A DNA stretch of 64,000 bases from Odobenus rosmarus divergens (GCF_000321225.1 NW_004450276.1:5765543-5829542), one strand, 5' to 3'. Shown: positions 1 through 10,687, counted from the stretch's first letter. Notes: a model not told the origin generated them from the letters alone. Made by a program: numbers and translations.

Positions 1-2474
1 GTTCAAGCATGCTCTTTTCACATGTCCAAATGGCAGCTTCACTCATAATCAAAGTGCACTGCCCCTGTTAAAGGGCTTTCCGAAAGGCTCTCCCATTTGC
101 ATTCATTTGCAAAGCAAACTACTTTTATTCACTTTGTTCTGCTATCAAGAATGTTCCCTGAAGCAGATAAATTGGCATAAATACAACCTGCCACTTAAGA
201 GTCAGTAAATAATAGCCAATAGCAGGGAGGATTTTATCAATCATTCTATTTTGTATCCACTAAAAGCTGAAAGCCTCAAACATATTCATCAGTACAGCCC
301 GTACGATACATGCATCAATTCACTTCTATAAAAAGGTAGCCTCCATAGGGTATGGCCAGAATTTCTTTGATATTTAATGAATATCAAAAATCTAATGCTC
401 CATATCCGATGATTTGAAAATTTACACAGGTTTTTTCTTTTTACTTAGGGGAGAATTTATTATTCAGACATTAGAGGGACATAAGTGATTTCCAAGGAAA
501 TACTTTAATTTCTAAAAAAGCTGAAACTTTAAGAACTATACCAGTTGGCTTCAGAAATGCAAAAGAGTTAAGAATTTAAGTTTAAGGTAAAAGTCATACC
601 ATGAAGAGCATTAGGCTGACACTGCTGAGAGATACAGTATTTAAACTATATCGTGTAACAATGCAACTTCACATTAAATCAAGTCATCTTATCTCTGTAT
701 TAATCATACAGATTTTTTAAGCAAAGTTGTCTAAATATCAATACTATGAAGCGATTGTTTCACATAGTAAACTAATTCTTTAAAATAATTCTATTTTTAA
801 CCAACTGGCTTTCCAAATATGCTGCATACATGAATAACGGGCATTAAAAATCAATCAGATTTTAATTCTTTGTTAATGAGTCTTAAAGTACAGTGCCACT
901 TTTTTTCTGGGAAGGAAAAATTTTAAGCATTTGGACTGATATTCTGAAAAAGCATCTATTATGACAATCTTTCCTTTTAGCTTCATAGTTATTTCATGGC
1001 TGTGATTTTCATTATTAATATTTAAAAAAAACTGTGTTGATAATAACTAGGCCCATAATCTGAAATCTTTGAAAGAATCCTTTTAGCAATTCATTATTCT
1101 CTCTCCTACAGCTGTAGGGCACTTTGGTGAATGTGTGATTCCTCAGCAATAGTTAGTTGTGTCTTTAGAAGCAACAGAGCCCACTGTGATCCAGCTACTA
1201 CAGCCGCCATGAGGGTGGCCACGGTGTGAATGTATTCTCCTTGTTCTAATCTGGAGCCAACTGTAGCTGTGAAAGTCTGATGAATGCATAAACATACTGC
1301 TTTGCCACTTAAAACCATGTGTGTCCAATATTACTGAGACACCGGGCCAAAAATTCATCTCTACAGTAAAGTAATGGAAGACACCACATGGTGTGGGGAC
1401 AGCTGTTGTGACTACACAAGCATTCCAATTTTGCATCAGAAAAGCCCCACTCTGGGAATAAATCTCCATACTGAATAAAAAATAAAAAGTCAGTTTTCAA
1501 ATTATTCAATATTTTTATGTAATGACCTCAAAATATATCTACTAAAGCAAGAGCTGATAAGAAAATTTAAATTGCATTCCCAAATAACATCCCTTTGGGA
1601 TAGATTTTTGTCATAAAACCACATGTGTTCAAAGATTCGATGCCTTTGAAAATCCTTACTATTCTTGGGGGAGAGGAGTTGGAGGCTGTACGGGAAAGCA
1701 CACTCTATTTTTTGAGTAACCTATACATACCTCCCCCCTCACAGCTGTAGACCATAAAATTGTTAATTACTAAGTATCATGCAATTTATTAGGTACCGAA
1801 AACTTATGGCCAAATTAGAAGAAATTTTATATGTATTTATTATATTTAAAGGCAAAAGGTCCATTTCTATCTGATAGATCTTGAAGCTCCTTAATGAATA
1901 TTTCTATTGAAATGACCTACTAGTGATCATTATTTTATATAATTACAAAAGTAACAATTTCGGATTCAACAATTTTCAGTAGATTCAGCTCAACTCAAAT
2001 TCTCAGAAATTTTATTTAAGAAATAATGTCCTTGCAAATAGCATCACCCACTTAAAATATCAGATATACCAGATATATCTAATAATGTATACCTAATAAT
2101 GTGGATGGTATATCTAATAATCTGCTACTTTCCAAATCCATGTTCTATACTGATTTTGTGTTTCAGAATGTATATTTGATGTTCACCTCTACAGTTTTCC
2201 TTTCCAATTTAAAAACAGAGCAGTTAAATGCCCTTGACTATATATATGGATAAATTGTATGTAAAGACAACCAAACAACAAAATTTTAAAAAATCACTTC
2301 AAATGTCTTTTCACTCTCAGGAGGAGACACTCTTCTTTAAAGAAAGTCTTGTAACTTCTCTCAAACTGTTCTAAGGTTGTGACCCTTCAGCAGCAAACAC
2401 TTCATGTTGTGCCCAGAAAGGTCTTCTCATCTATGAGTTAGCTACCTTCCCAAAAAGAGAGGTCTCCTCTGGAC
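1..2474. other. Mostly unrecognised single-copy sequence
   Basis: I recognise no repeat family or gene here. The sequence is AT-rich with no SINE or L1 landmarks. A short internal repeat of TATATCTAATAATG-like wording lies at about 2073-2125. A stretch near 1108-1470 is locally richer in GC and is open in several minus-strand frames; it is treated as a finding, not as a gene. Confidence 0.5.
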
Positions 2475-2983
2475 CAGTGACCCTAAAGTGTGGTCCATGG
2501 GCTGGTGCCAATCTGCCAATGGTTTGTTACCCATCTGTGACAAAGTGAGTCCAGAAACTTGAAGTAAGGGTTAGAACCAGCAAATTAAAACTGCCACGAC
2601 AAAGTATGTGAGCAATAAACTCTTCTTTTAAACAGAATATAAGCCAGTGAGATGTCAAACTACCATGGTGGGTCACATTAAGTGTGAACTGCATTCTTGT
2701 TAGGCACAGTAGGACTACAGATTGGTCAGCAACAGATGGAAATAAAAATATTCTAATCCAGGGCACCTGGGTGGCTCAGTGGGTTAAGTGACTGACTCTT
2801 GATTTCAGCTCAGGTCATGATCTCATGGGTCATGAGACTGGGGCCCACACTGGGCTCCATGCTTGAGATTTTTCTCCCTCTCTACTCCCTCCCCCAACTC
2901 GTGTGCTCTCCACCCCCTACTCTCTCTCTTAAAAGAAATATTTTAAACCTGGTTCTTTACTACAGATAGTTTGAGAAACTTTG
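2475..2983 (+). mobile_element. Old hAT-like (MER5/Charlie-type) DNA transposon, split by a SINE
   Basis: The left edge reads CAGTGACCCTAAAGTGTGG and the right edge reads AGTTTGAGAAACT, which resemble the inverted ends of hAT-Charlie elements (CAGTGGTTCTCAAA and its complement). The middle wording (GTGCCAATCTGCCAATGGTTTGTTAC) is also of that type. A SINE at 2761-2946 interrupts it. There is no coding capacity. No clean 8-bp target duplication is visible, so the family call is tentative. Confidence 0.4.
2761..2946 (+). mobile_element. Carnivore SINE (SINEC), plus strand
   Basis: It starts GGGCACCTGGGTGGCTCAG, continues with CTCAGGTCATGATCTC, then has a CT-rich stretch and an A-rich tail (TTAAAAGAAATATTTTAAA). 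The tRNA-like head carries the Pol III box A/B wording of the family. Several substitutions suggest an older copy. Confidence 0.9.
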
Positions 2984-3179
2984 CTCAAGACAGTGCATGT
3001 AGTTCAAATTCCTTTTTACTTCCTCTTTGGGGAGCAACAGTAAATAACCCCACCCCCCGGAGAAATGGACACAAGGATGTTTGATCCATTCCTTTAAAAA
3101 GTATTTTATGCCACTAAGTGTTGTGGTGATTTGATACACAGTAAAATACAATACAGCAAGATTACCCTGAGATAGGAAA

Positions 3180-3395
3180 CGGTAAATTGTAAAGGGCTTG
3201 AGGTGGAAACATGTCTAGGATGTCTGAGCGATAATGAGATGACCAGGGTAGCTGCAGCAAAGCAAGCAAGGGGGGCGGGCAGGGAGAGGAGATGAGGCCA
3301 GGGAGGTAAGAAGGTAAAATCACATAAGGACTTCGAGGCCACTGCAAGGATTCTGGCTCCTTTATTCTGTGTGACACATAAAGCTACTGGAGGGA
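3180..3395 (-). mobile_element. L2 LINE fragment, minus strand
   Basis: The wording GGACTTCGAGGCCACTGCAAGG followed by TTTATTCTGTGTGACACATAAAGC and CTGGAGGGATT follows the reverse complement of the L2 3' region (the stretch usually read as GGCCTTGTAGGCCATGG in that direction). It is diverged and has no coding capacity. Confidence 0.6.
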
Positions 3396-3610
3396 TTTTT
3401 TTTTTTTTTTTTTACGATTTATATGAGAGAGAGAGAGAGAGAGAGAGTGAGCGTGAGCATGCCACGGGGGTGGGAGGATAGGATCAGAGAAACTCAAGCA
3501 GATTCCCCAGTGAGTGTGGAGCCCGTTGTGGGGCTTTGAGCCCATGACCCTAAGATCATGACCTGAGCTGAAGGCAGATGCTTCAAGAATCTGAACCACC
3601 CAGGTGTCCC
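3396..3610 (-). mobile_element. Carnivore SINE, minus strand
   Basis: It begins with a T tract (reverse of the poly-A tail), then an AGAG-rich stretch, GATCATGACCTGAGCTGAAG, and ends ACCACCCAGGTGTCCC. AGGGATTTTT-like sequence flanks both sides (about 3391 and 3614), consistent with a target-site duplication. Confidence 0.9.
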
Positions 3611-3628
3611 TGTAGGGATTTTTTTTTT

Positions 3629-3700
3629 AATTGAGGTATAATTACATACAACATTACATTAGTTTCAGATGTACAACATGATTTGATATTTGTATATATA
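3629..3700 (-). mobile_element. Old L1 (L1M-type) 3' UTR, minus strand, first segment of the host element
   Basis: TTGAGGTATAATTACATACAAC and TTAGTTTCAGATGTACAAC are reverse-complement wording of the L1M 3' UTR. It is the outermost layer of the nest and resumes at 4217, 5435, 6484 and 8323 after younger insertions. Confidence 0.8.
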
Positions 3701-4216
3701 TAGTTGACCCTTATTTAAACAACATGGGTTTGAACTGCATGGGTCCACTTACACACAGATTTTTCTTTTAAATACTTTATAGTACTGTAAATGATTTTAA
3801 TAACATTTGTTCTGTAGCTTACTTTAGGAATATATATAATACATACAAAATATGTTTTTTTAAAAAGATTTATTTATTTATTTATTTGACAGAGACAGCA
3901 CAAGCAGGGGGAGTGGCAAGCAGAGGGAGAGGGAGAAGCAGGCTCCCCACCGAGCAGGGAGCCTGATGTGGGACTCGATCCCAGGACCCTAGAATCATGA
4001 CCTGAGTTGACGGCAGATGCCCAACTGACTGAACTACCCAGGTGCCCCCAAAATATGTGTTAATCGACTGTTTATATTATCACTTAGGCTTCTGGGCAAT
4101 AGTAGGCTATTAGTAGTTTTGGGGGAGTCAAAAGTTATAAGGGGGTTTTCAACTGAGCACAAGGGGGGGAAGTGGACTGGCACACGTAACCCCCCATGTT
4201 GTTCAAGAGTCAACTG
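3701..4216 (+). mobile_element. MER2-type Tigger DNA transposon, split by a SINE
   Basis: The left inverted repeat is AGTTGACCCTTATTTAAACAA and the right is TGTTGTTCAAGAGTCAACTG. These are complementary termini of the MER2 (TcMar-Tigger) type, and each is flanked by TA, the expected target site. GGTTTGAACTGCATGGGTCC near the left end matches MER2 wording. The element is non-autonomous with no transposase ORF. Strand is assigned by consensus wording. Confidence 0.8.
3856..4049 (-). mobile_element. Carnivore SINE inside MER2, minus strand
   Basis: T-rich start, TTTATTTATTTATTTGACAG, GAGCAGGGAGCCTGATGTGG, and an end at CCCAGGTGCCCC. A 9-bp duplication AAAATATGT flanks it at 3847-3855 and 4050-4058. 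Confidence 0.95.
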
Positions 4217-4291
4217 TATTAAGAAATAACATAAGTCTAGTTAACATGTCACCATATTGATAGACTTTTGTTTTCTTGTGACGAGAACTTT
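4217..4291 (-). mobile_element. Old L1M 3' UTR, second segment, minus strand
   Basis: TAAGTCTAGTTAACATGTCACCATA continues the L1M 3' UTR directly after the MER2 insertion. It stops at the target site of the next inserted L1 (TGACGAGAACTTT). Confidence 0.75.
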
Positions 4292-4733
4292 AAAAAATTT
4301 TTTTACTTAAATTCCATTTGGTTAACATACTGTGCAACATTGGTTTCAGGAGAATTCAGTGATTCATCACTTACGTACAACACCCAGTGCTAATCATAAC
4401 AAGTGCCCTCCTTAATATCCATCCCCCATCTAGCCCATCCCCCACCCACCTCCCTCCATCACCCCTCAGTTTGTTCTCTATCGTTAAGAGTCTCTTACGG
4501 TTTGTTTCCCTCTTTTCTTTTCCCCTCCCATATGTTCATCTGTTTTGTTTCTTAAATTCCATGTATGAGTGAAATCATTTGGTATTTGTCTTTCTCTGAC
4601 TTATTTTGTTTAGCATAATATACTGTAGCTCCATCCACATCCTTGCAAATGGTAAGATTTCATTCTTTTTGATGGTTGAGTAACATGCCACTGTGCCACA
4701 CACATATGTGTATACACACACAGCTTTAAAAAA

Positions 4734-4904
4734 TTTTTTTTGAAGATTTTATTTATTTGAGAGTGAGAGAGCACAAGCAGCAGAAGAGGGAGAAGCAGAC
4801 TCCCTGCTGAGCAGGGAGCCCAACTCGGGGCTCCATCCCAGGACCCTGGGATCATCATCTGAGCCGAAGACAGACGCTTAACCAACTGAGCCACCCAAGC
4901 GCCC
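4734..4904 (-). mobile_element. Carnivore SINE inside the inserted L1, minus strand
   Basis: AAGATTTTATTTATTTGAGAG, GCAGACTCCCTGCTGAGC, TGAGCCACCCAAGCGCCC. It ends just before ATATACCACATCATC. It sits about 25 bp from a second SINE in the same orientation. Confidence 0.95.
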
Positions 4905-4930
4905 AATATACCACATCATCTTCCCCCCCC

Positions 4931-5105
4931 TTTTTTAAAAGATTTTATTTATTTGTCAGAGCACAAGCAGGGGGAGCGGCAGGTAGAGGGAGAAGCAGGC
5001 TCCCCAACGAGCAAGGAGCCCGATGTGGGACTCGATCCCAGGACCCTGGGATCATGACCACAGCTGAAGGTAGATGCTCAACCGACTGAGCCACCAAAGC
5101 ATCCC
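4931..5105 (-). mobile_element. Carnivore SINE inside the inserted L1, minus strand (second copy)
   Basis: TTTTTTAAAAGATTTTATTT, GAGCAAGGAGCCCGATGTGG and TGAGCCACCAAAGCATCCC. ACCACATC(ATC)TTC lies on both sides (about 4910-4924 and 5108-5120), an approximate target duplication. Confidence 0.95.
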
Positions 5106-5434
5106 TACACCACATCTTCTTATGGACATTTGGGCTCTCTCCAAAGTTTGGCAATTATTGATAATGCTGCTATAAACATTGGGGGTGCATGTACCCCTTC
5201 AAATCAGTATTTTTGTATCCTTTGGGTAAATACCTAATAGTGTAATTGCCGGATCATAGGGTAATTCTATTTTTAACTTTTTGAGGAACCTCCATACTGT
5301 TTTCCAGAGTGGCTGCACCAGTTCGTACTCTCACCAACAGCGCAAGAGGGTTCCCCTTTCTCTGCATCCTTGATAACACCTGCTGTTTCTTGTGTTGTTA
5401 ATTTTACCCATTCTGACAGGTGTGAGGTGGTATC

Positions 5435-6291
5435 TGATGAGAACTTTTAAGATTTACTCTTAGCAACTTTCAAATATGCAATACAGTATTAACTACAGTT
5501 GTCATGCCGTAAATTACATCCCATGACTTATTTCATAACTGGAAGTTTCTACCTTTTGAACTCCTTCATCCATTTCACTTACTCCCTACCCTCCCCCTCT
5601 GGCAACTACCAATCTGTTCTCTGTATCTATGAGCATGGTTTTTTGTTTGTTTGTTTGTTTTTAGATTCCAATATAAATGAGATCATATGGTATTTGCCTT
5701 ACTCTGTCTGACTTATTTCACTTAGCATAATGCCCTCAAGGTCCATCCATGTTGTCACAAATGGCAAGAATTCCTTCTTTTTTTATGGTTAAATAATTGT
5801 GTGTGTATACACACACACAAATATATATATATATAACATATATATAATACATATACATATACACAGCATATTTTCTTTATCCTTTCATCTGTCAATGAAC
5901 ACTTAGATGGTTTCCATATCTCGGTTACTGTAAATAATGCTGCAGGGAACATGGAGGTGCATATGGCTTTTTGAGTTAGTATTTTCGGTTTCCTTCAGAT
6001 AAGCACCCAGAAATGGAACTGCTGGATCATATGGTAGTTCTATTTTTCATTTCTTGAGGAATCTCCATACTGTTTTCCAGAGTGGCTGCACCAATTTACC
6101 TTCCCACCAACAGTGTGCACAAAGGTTCCTCCTCTTCCACATCCTTGCGGACATTTTTTTTCTTGTCCTTTTGATACTAGCTTCTCTAACAAGTGTGAGG
6201 TAATAGCTCATTGTGGTTTTGACTTGCATTTCCCTGATGATTAGTGATCTTGAGCATCTTTTCATGTATCTGTTGGCCATCTGTATGTCTT
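5435..6291 (-). mobile_element. Old L1M, third segment, minus strand (3' UTR and ORF2 3' end)
   Basis: GAACTTTTAAGATTTACTC resumes the L1M exactly where the younger L1 inserted. It passes through ACTTATTTCACTTAGCATAATG into ORF2 C-terminal sequence (remnants of peptides like [17 protein letters not shown] wording are broken by stops). An AT-rich TATACACACA...TATATATA run lies at 5800-5860. Confidence 0.9.
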
Positions 6292-6483
6292 TTTTTAAAG
6301 ATTTTATTTTTATTTATTTGAGAGAGAGAAGGAGAGAGAGAGAGCACATGAGACGGGGGAGGGTCAGAGGGAGAAGCAGACTCCCCGCCGAGCAGGGAGC
6401 CTGATGCGGGACTCGATCCCGGGACTCCAGGATCATGACCTGAGCCAAAGGCAGTCGCTTACCAACTGAGCCACCCAGGCGCC
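6292..6483 (-). mobile_element. Carnivore SINE, minus strand, with a perfect 15-bp duplication
   Basis: TTTTTTAAAGATTTTATTTTTATTT, GAGCAGGGAGCCTGATGCGG and GAGCCACCCAGGCGCC. The 15-bp duplication CCATCTGTATGTCTT is exact at 6277-6291 and 6484-6498. The copy is close to the family wording, so it is fairly young. Confidence 0.95.
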
Positions 6484-6836
6484 CCATCTGTATGTCTTCT
6501 TTGGAAAAATATCTATTTAGATCTTCTGTCCAGTTTTTAATCAGACTGTTTTTCTGCTATTGAGTTGTATTGAGTTCTTCATGTTTTGGATAGTAACTCC
6601 CTATCAGATACAGAATTTGCAAATATTTTCTCCCGTTCAGTGCACTGCCTTTTCATTTTGTTGATGGTTTCCTTTGCTGTGCAGAAGCCTTTTAGTTTGA
6701 TGTAGTTCTACTTATTTTTGCTTTTGCTGCCTTTACTTTTGGTGTCAGATTCAGAAAGTCATTGCCAAGACCTTTGTCAAGATTACTACATTTTTTTCTT
6801 CTAGGATTTTTAAGACTTCAAGTCTGAGGTTCAAGT
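6484..6836 (-). mobile_element. Old L1M ORF2, fourth segment, minus strand
   Basis: GTCTTCTTTGGAAAAATATC through GCTGTGCAGAAGCCTTTTAG and CATTGCCAAGACC is the reverse complement of the L1 ORF2 C-terminal region. It is interrupted at TTCAAGT by the YBX1 retrocopy. Confidence 0.9.
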
Positions 6837-8322
6837 TTTTTTTTTTTTTAATTATCTAAGACTTATTAACTGGTGCTTGCCATTTGTTGACTTTTTTTTT
6901 AAACCAAGTTGTAAACTTTTATTACAAATTAAAAATGAGGTTCTTAAAAATCTCAGCTTGACCAGATATGAAACAATTTAAAAATCTTTAAAGGTGCATT
7001 GAGAAAAACCAGGTTTTTTTTTTTTTTTTTTTTTTAAGACTTTGTCATTACCAAAAAGAGACATCTGTAGGTAAAAATAATAATAAAATGTAAAAAATAA
7101 TAAAAACCCCATGCTGCAGAGATAATGCAGATAGTTCTATTTATCTGATCAATATGGGCAAAAAAAAGCAGGCACTTAAGGTCTTCAGCTCCAAACTTTT
7201 GTTCATTTCCTATTGCTGCAATTTCATATTCATTTCTTCTTGTTGGACTAAACTGGATGATGGTAGAGATGGTAAGCTGGCATTTAGTCAGCCCTGCCCT
7301 GCTCAGCCTAGGGAGTGGATGAATTCTCAGCTGGTGGACTGGCTGCTTTTGTCTCTTTGCCATCTTGTGGTTTAGGGTTTTCTGGGCATCTGCGACAGTA
7401 ACTGAAGTTGTGGAGGTACCCACGTTGAGGTGGCTGCTGACCTTGGGTCTCATCTCCTTGATTTTCCTTATCTTCTTCGTTGCCCTCCTCTTTAGACTGT
7501 CTTTGGTGAGTAGGGCCCCTGCAGAATCGTGGTGTATAATCCTGATGCATATTCTGTGTCACTGGTCTACCTTGTTCTCCTGCACCCTGGCTGTCAGCAC
7601 CTTCCATCACTTCTCCCTGCACAGGAGGGTTGGAAGACTCTGGTCTATGCCCGTGGGGGCTCCGCATGTAGTAAGGTGGGAACCCTCGCCTGTGGGAGGG
7701 CACCACTGTTGGGCCTGGCCTTCAGAAACACTCTCTGATCCATCCTTCTTCTCCCCACTCTCACTATTCTGGTAATTCTGCTGGGAGTTGTGTGGAGGAC
7801 CTTGTGACGTGAGTAGCATCTATAATGGTTATGGTCTGCTGCGTATTTACTGCTTTACATTGGAGATCCACCAGGGCCTGTCACATTTGCTGCCTCCAAA
7901 ACCTTTTCTCATTCATCAGACTCCACAGTTTCTCCATCTTCTACACTGTGAAGGTACTTCCTGGGGTTATTCTTCTTTATGGTAGTCTGGTGCACAAATA
8001 CATCTTCCTTGGTGTCAGTCCTGTTGATGAAACCAGATCCGTTTCTTACATTGAACCACTTTACTGTTCCCACAACCTTCCTTGAGATGATCTTGTTGTC
8101 CCTGCTGGCAGGTGCCAGTGAATTGAAGCCACTGTGGTGGTATGGGACTTGGTGTCTGCAGCACAGAGGGTGGGGTGGCGGCGGCTGCTCATGGCTGCGG
8201 TGTTGGTGACTGGGGCCAGCTGTGCCTCCCCCCGGGGTGTGGTGGTAACTAGGCCGCTGGAGGCAATGAGGCTGCTCAGGGCTCTCTGGGGTCCTCTTTC
8301 CACCCCCCTTTGGAACTCTAGA
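6837..8322 (-). pseudogene. YBX1P: Processed pseudogene of YBX1 (Y-box binding protein 1)
   Basis: This is an intronless retrocopy of the mRNA for the cold-shock-domain RNA/DNA-binding protein YB-1. From high to low coordinates it shows 5' UTR (about 8193-8322), a coding-equivalent region from ATG at 8190-8192 to the natural stop position at 7284-7286, then the 3' UTR and a poly-A tail (T tract at 6837-6849). The C-terminal half keeps recognisable basic/acidic-island wording such as [33 protein letters not shown] and [14 protein letters not shown]. The N-terminus keeps CAADTK after a large in-frame-region deletion. Frameshifts divide the reading frame into pieces (8061-8192, 7607-7819, 7308-7706) and premature stops are present, for instance after PPAENSSTP. 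Most of the cold-shock domain is scrambled. TTCAAGT flanks it at 6830-6836 and 8323-8329. It lies antisense to nothing known and is embedded in an old L1. It is not expected to make YB-1. Confidence 0.95.
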
Positions 8323-8940
8323 TTCAAGTCTTTAATCCATTTTAATTTTTAAGTGTAAGTGGTGTAAGATAGTGGTCCAGATTCATTCTTTTGCATGTGG
8401 CTATTCAGTTTTCCCAACAACAGTTATTGAAGGGTCTATCCTTTCTCCAATGGCTTCTCTATCATAAATTAATTGACCATACATGTGTGAGCTTATTTCT
8501 GGGCTCTCTGCTCTGTTCACTAATCTGTGTGCCTGCTTTTATGCCAATACCATACTTGTTGATTATTATAGCTTTGTAATACAGTTTGAAATCAGGGAGC
8601 ATGATGCCTTTAGCTTTGTTCTTTCTCAAGACTGCTTTGGCCATTGGTCTTTGTGGTTCCATACAAATTTTAAAATTGTTCTGTGAAAAGTGCCACTGAA
8701 ATTTTGATAGGGATTGCACTGAATTTATAGATTGCTTTAAGTACTATGGTCATTTTAGCAATATTAATTCTTCCAATCCATGAGCACAGAGTATCTTTCC
8801 ATTTATTTGTGTCATCTTCAGTTTCTTTTCATGAATGTCTTATAGTTTTCAGTGTACAGGTCTTTCACTTCATTTCTAGGTATTTTATTCTTTTTGATGC
8901 AATTGTAAATGGGATTGATTTCTGAAGGGATTTTTTTTCC
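8323..8940 (-). mobile_element. Old L1M ORF2, fifth segment, minus strand
   Basis: ATTCAAGTCTTTAATCCATTTTAA resumes the L1M after the YBX1 copy and runs through CCATGAGCACAGAGTATCTTT to TTGTAAATGGGATTGATTTC. Peptide remnants of ORF2 (for example [11 protein letters not shown]) are visible on the minus strand at 8560-8620 but are broken by stops. Confidence 0.9.
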
Positions 8941-9171
8941 CCTTCAGTTTGTTGTGTACTTTATTTTATTTGTTGGGAGTTTATTTACAAAGGTATGGGT
9001 GGAGGAGGACTTCAAGTGCTAGTGTAGTGTTATTAACAGTGTTGATAGCTAAAACCTGGAAGAGAAGACTCCCAAAGAGTTGGTGTCCTTACAGGTAATA
9101 GTGAAATCAGGTGGAGGGACAAAGCTGGCCCGAGATGACCACATTCAGAACCAGAGCTGAGACTGGCATCA
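8941..9171. other. Unrecognised sequence
   Basis: No repeat family or reading frame is recognised between the end of the old L1 and the next SINE. Confidence 0.4.
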
Positions 9172-9432
9172 ACTTCTTTTTCTTTCTTTTTAAAAAATAT
9201 TCTATCTAGCTAGCTAGCTAGCTATTTTTGAGAAAGTGTACACGCATGTGTACTTGAGTCAGGGCTGGGAAGGAGGAGGGGGGAGGGCGGATGGAGGGGG
9301 AGAGAGAGAATTTCAAGCAGACTCTGAGCAGAGCACAGAGCCAGATATGGGGCTTCACTCCACATCCCCAAGATCATGACCTGAGCCGAAACTAAGAGTT
9401 GGACGCTTAATCAATTGAGCCACCCAGCCCCC
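9172..9432 (-). mobile_element. Carnivore SINE with TAGC microsatellite, minus strand
   Basis: A T/A-rich tail is followed by CTAGCTAGCTAGCTAGCTA (9208-9227), a G-rich stretch, GATCATGACCTGAGCCGAAA and TGAGCCACCCAGCCCCC. A 10-bp duplication ACTGGCATCA lies at 9162-9171 and 9433-9442. The simple repeat apparently grew in the tail. Confidence 0.9.
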
Positions 9433-9442
9433 ACTGGCATCA

Positions 9443-10300
9443 GTTTCTAATTAAATTTGTGATATGGAGTAATATGGGGATGTGATAAGACTTTCTCAAG
9501 TCTCTAATGATAGTACTAATCTCTGTAATTTTCCCAGGAAAGCAGTAGTTTTGACTTCGTGTTTGGGGGTACTCTTTCTCAACTGGAGTTCCTTGTCTGA
9601 ACCATAAGATACAGAAAACTACTGAAATGACATTTTTTAAATTCTCCCAAGGATGGCACATAAATAGCATAGGAGAGAAGTTAGTTCATTACACATAATA
9701 GATGCATAGGGCAGTAGGGCATAATTCTCTCGTTATGAGAGAGAAATGCCTGAGAAAGGCTGAGGGAGTAGTTACTGGAGGTTTGCATAATTGAAATCCT
9801 AGATTGGTGTTCCTCAGGCTATTTTTCAATAAAGCTTTCCTGCCCATTTTTATTCCTTTCCTTAGAACACTGTTAAATAACAAGTTCAGGTTGGGGAAAA
9901 GATCGGGAGGGCGGTGTCGAACTACTCCTCGCACAGTCTTTTATCCAGTCCTCCTGCCCTACCGCACACCTTTAATTCCTGAGCTCTTCTGGACTTCTGT
10001 GACAGGAGTCAGTCTCCTGCAAGGACAGACTGGGAAAGGTAAGGCCCAAGATGCTGGTAATTATCTACTGCTCCCCATCTTATAAAATTGCATTAACATT
10101 CCCTGACTGCTATAGTTGTCTATTCTCTTTGTTCCAGGGTTTATGCCTTTTTATTCCTTGATTCTCATTTTGTGAGGATTTAGAAGGGACTAATGATAAA
10201 CAAATGTGATCAAAGTGATCTATTTACCAAGAATATAATTTTATGTGAAAAAATTTGCGAAGTCTTATTTAAAATGGTGAAACACACATTACATTATTCA
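9443..10300. other. Unresolved sequence upstream of a probable retroviral LTR
   Basis: No repeat is firmly recognised. CAATAAAGCTTTCCTGCCC at about 9830 looks like a polyadenylation region and could belong to LTR-type sequence. The region has moderately long open stretches on both strands but no recognisable protein. Confidence 0.3.
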
Positions 10301-10687
10301 AATTCTAATCTAAATAGTATGTACGAGAATCCTCCATTCACGATAATTTAATATGGTAACAAAGAGCTGGCTCCATTTTATGATGTTTGATTGCTGAGAG
10401 CTTTGAAGTCTCGCTCTTTCATCTTCCCCTTGTGCCCTACATCTGGGCAAGCTGTTAAGAAAGCCCAGGGAACTGAGACCTTGCAAGGCCCTCCCCGTGC
10501 ACAAGAACCCTTACCCGAGTCCCACTCTCAAGCACAATGAAAAGCTCCAAGCCAGTCTCCTTTTCCTTGTTCTGTCAGGCAATTTTGGGCTAATATGGGA
10601 AGTCTGCCCTGTTTGCCTCAGCCTTATTATAAGCCAAATTTGGGGTGTGGAGGAGGTCCATCCTGTCCCTGCAAGGCGGCCACACAA
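10301..10687 (+). mobile_element. Possible 5' LTR of an ERV-L-like element
   Basis: I infer an LTR because the sequence directly downstream (10688) looks like a primer-binding site and decayed pol follows in the same orientation. The edges are not certain and I cannot see matched TG...CA ends. A second LTR copy was not found. Confidence 0.35.

Larger units (their letters stand above)
4292..5434 (-). mobile_element. 5'-truncated carnivore L1, minus strand, holding two SINEs
   Basis: The 3' end (reverse complement) reads TTGGTTAACATACTGTGCAAC and ACACCCAGTGCTAATCA, typical of carnivore L1 3' UTRs. It then runs into the C-terminal part of ORF2 near 5150-5430. A 13-bp duplication TGAYGAGAACTTT flanks it at 4279-4291 and 5435-5447, which places the insertion precisely inside the older L1M. 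The 5' part and most of ORF2 are missing, and no ORF survives. Confidence 0.9.

Noticed and set aside
1106..1509. Overlapping minus-strand ORFs as a protein-coding gene
   Set aside because: No family recognised, the open stretches lie in conflicting frames, and no donor site was found. Kept only as a low-certainty finding.
2761..2946. tRNA gene
   Set aside because: The tRNA-like heads here are the A/B-box parts of carnivore SINEs; each carries a CT-rich and A-rich tail, and none folds as an intact tRNA by eye.
7154..8352. Plus-strand ORFs (several of 60-136 residues)
   Set aside because: They are the antisense of the YBX1 retrocopy; GC-rich parental coding sequence keeps the opposite strand open.
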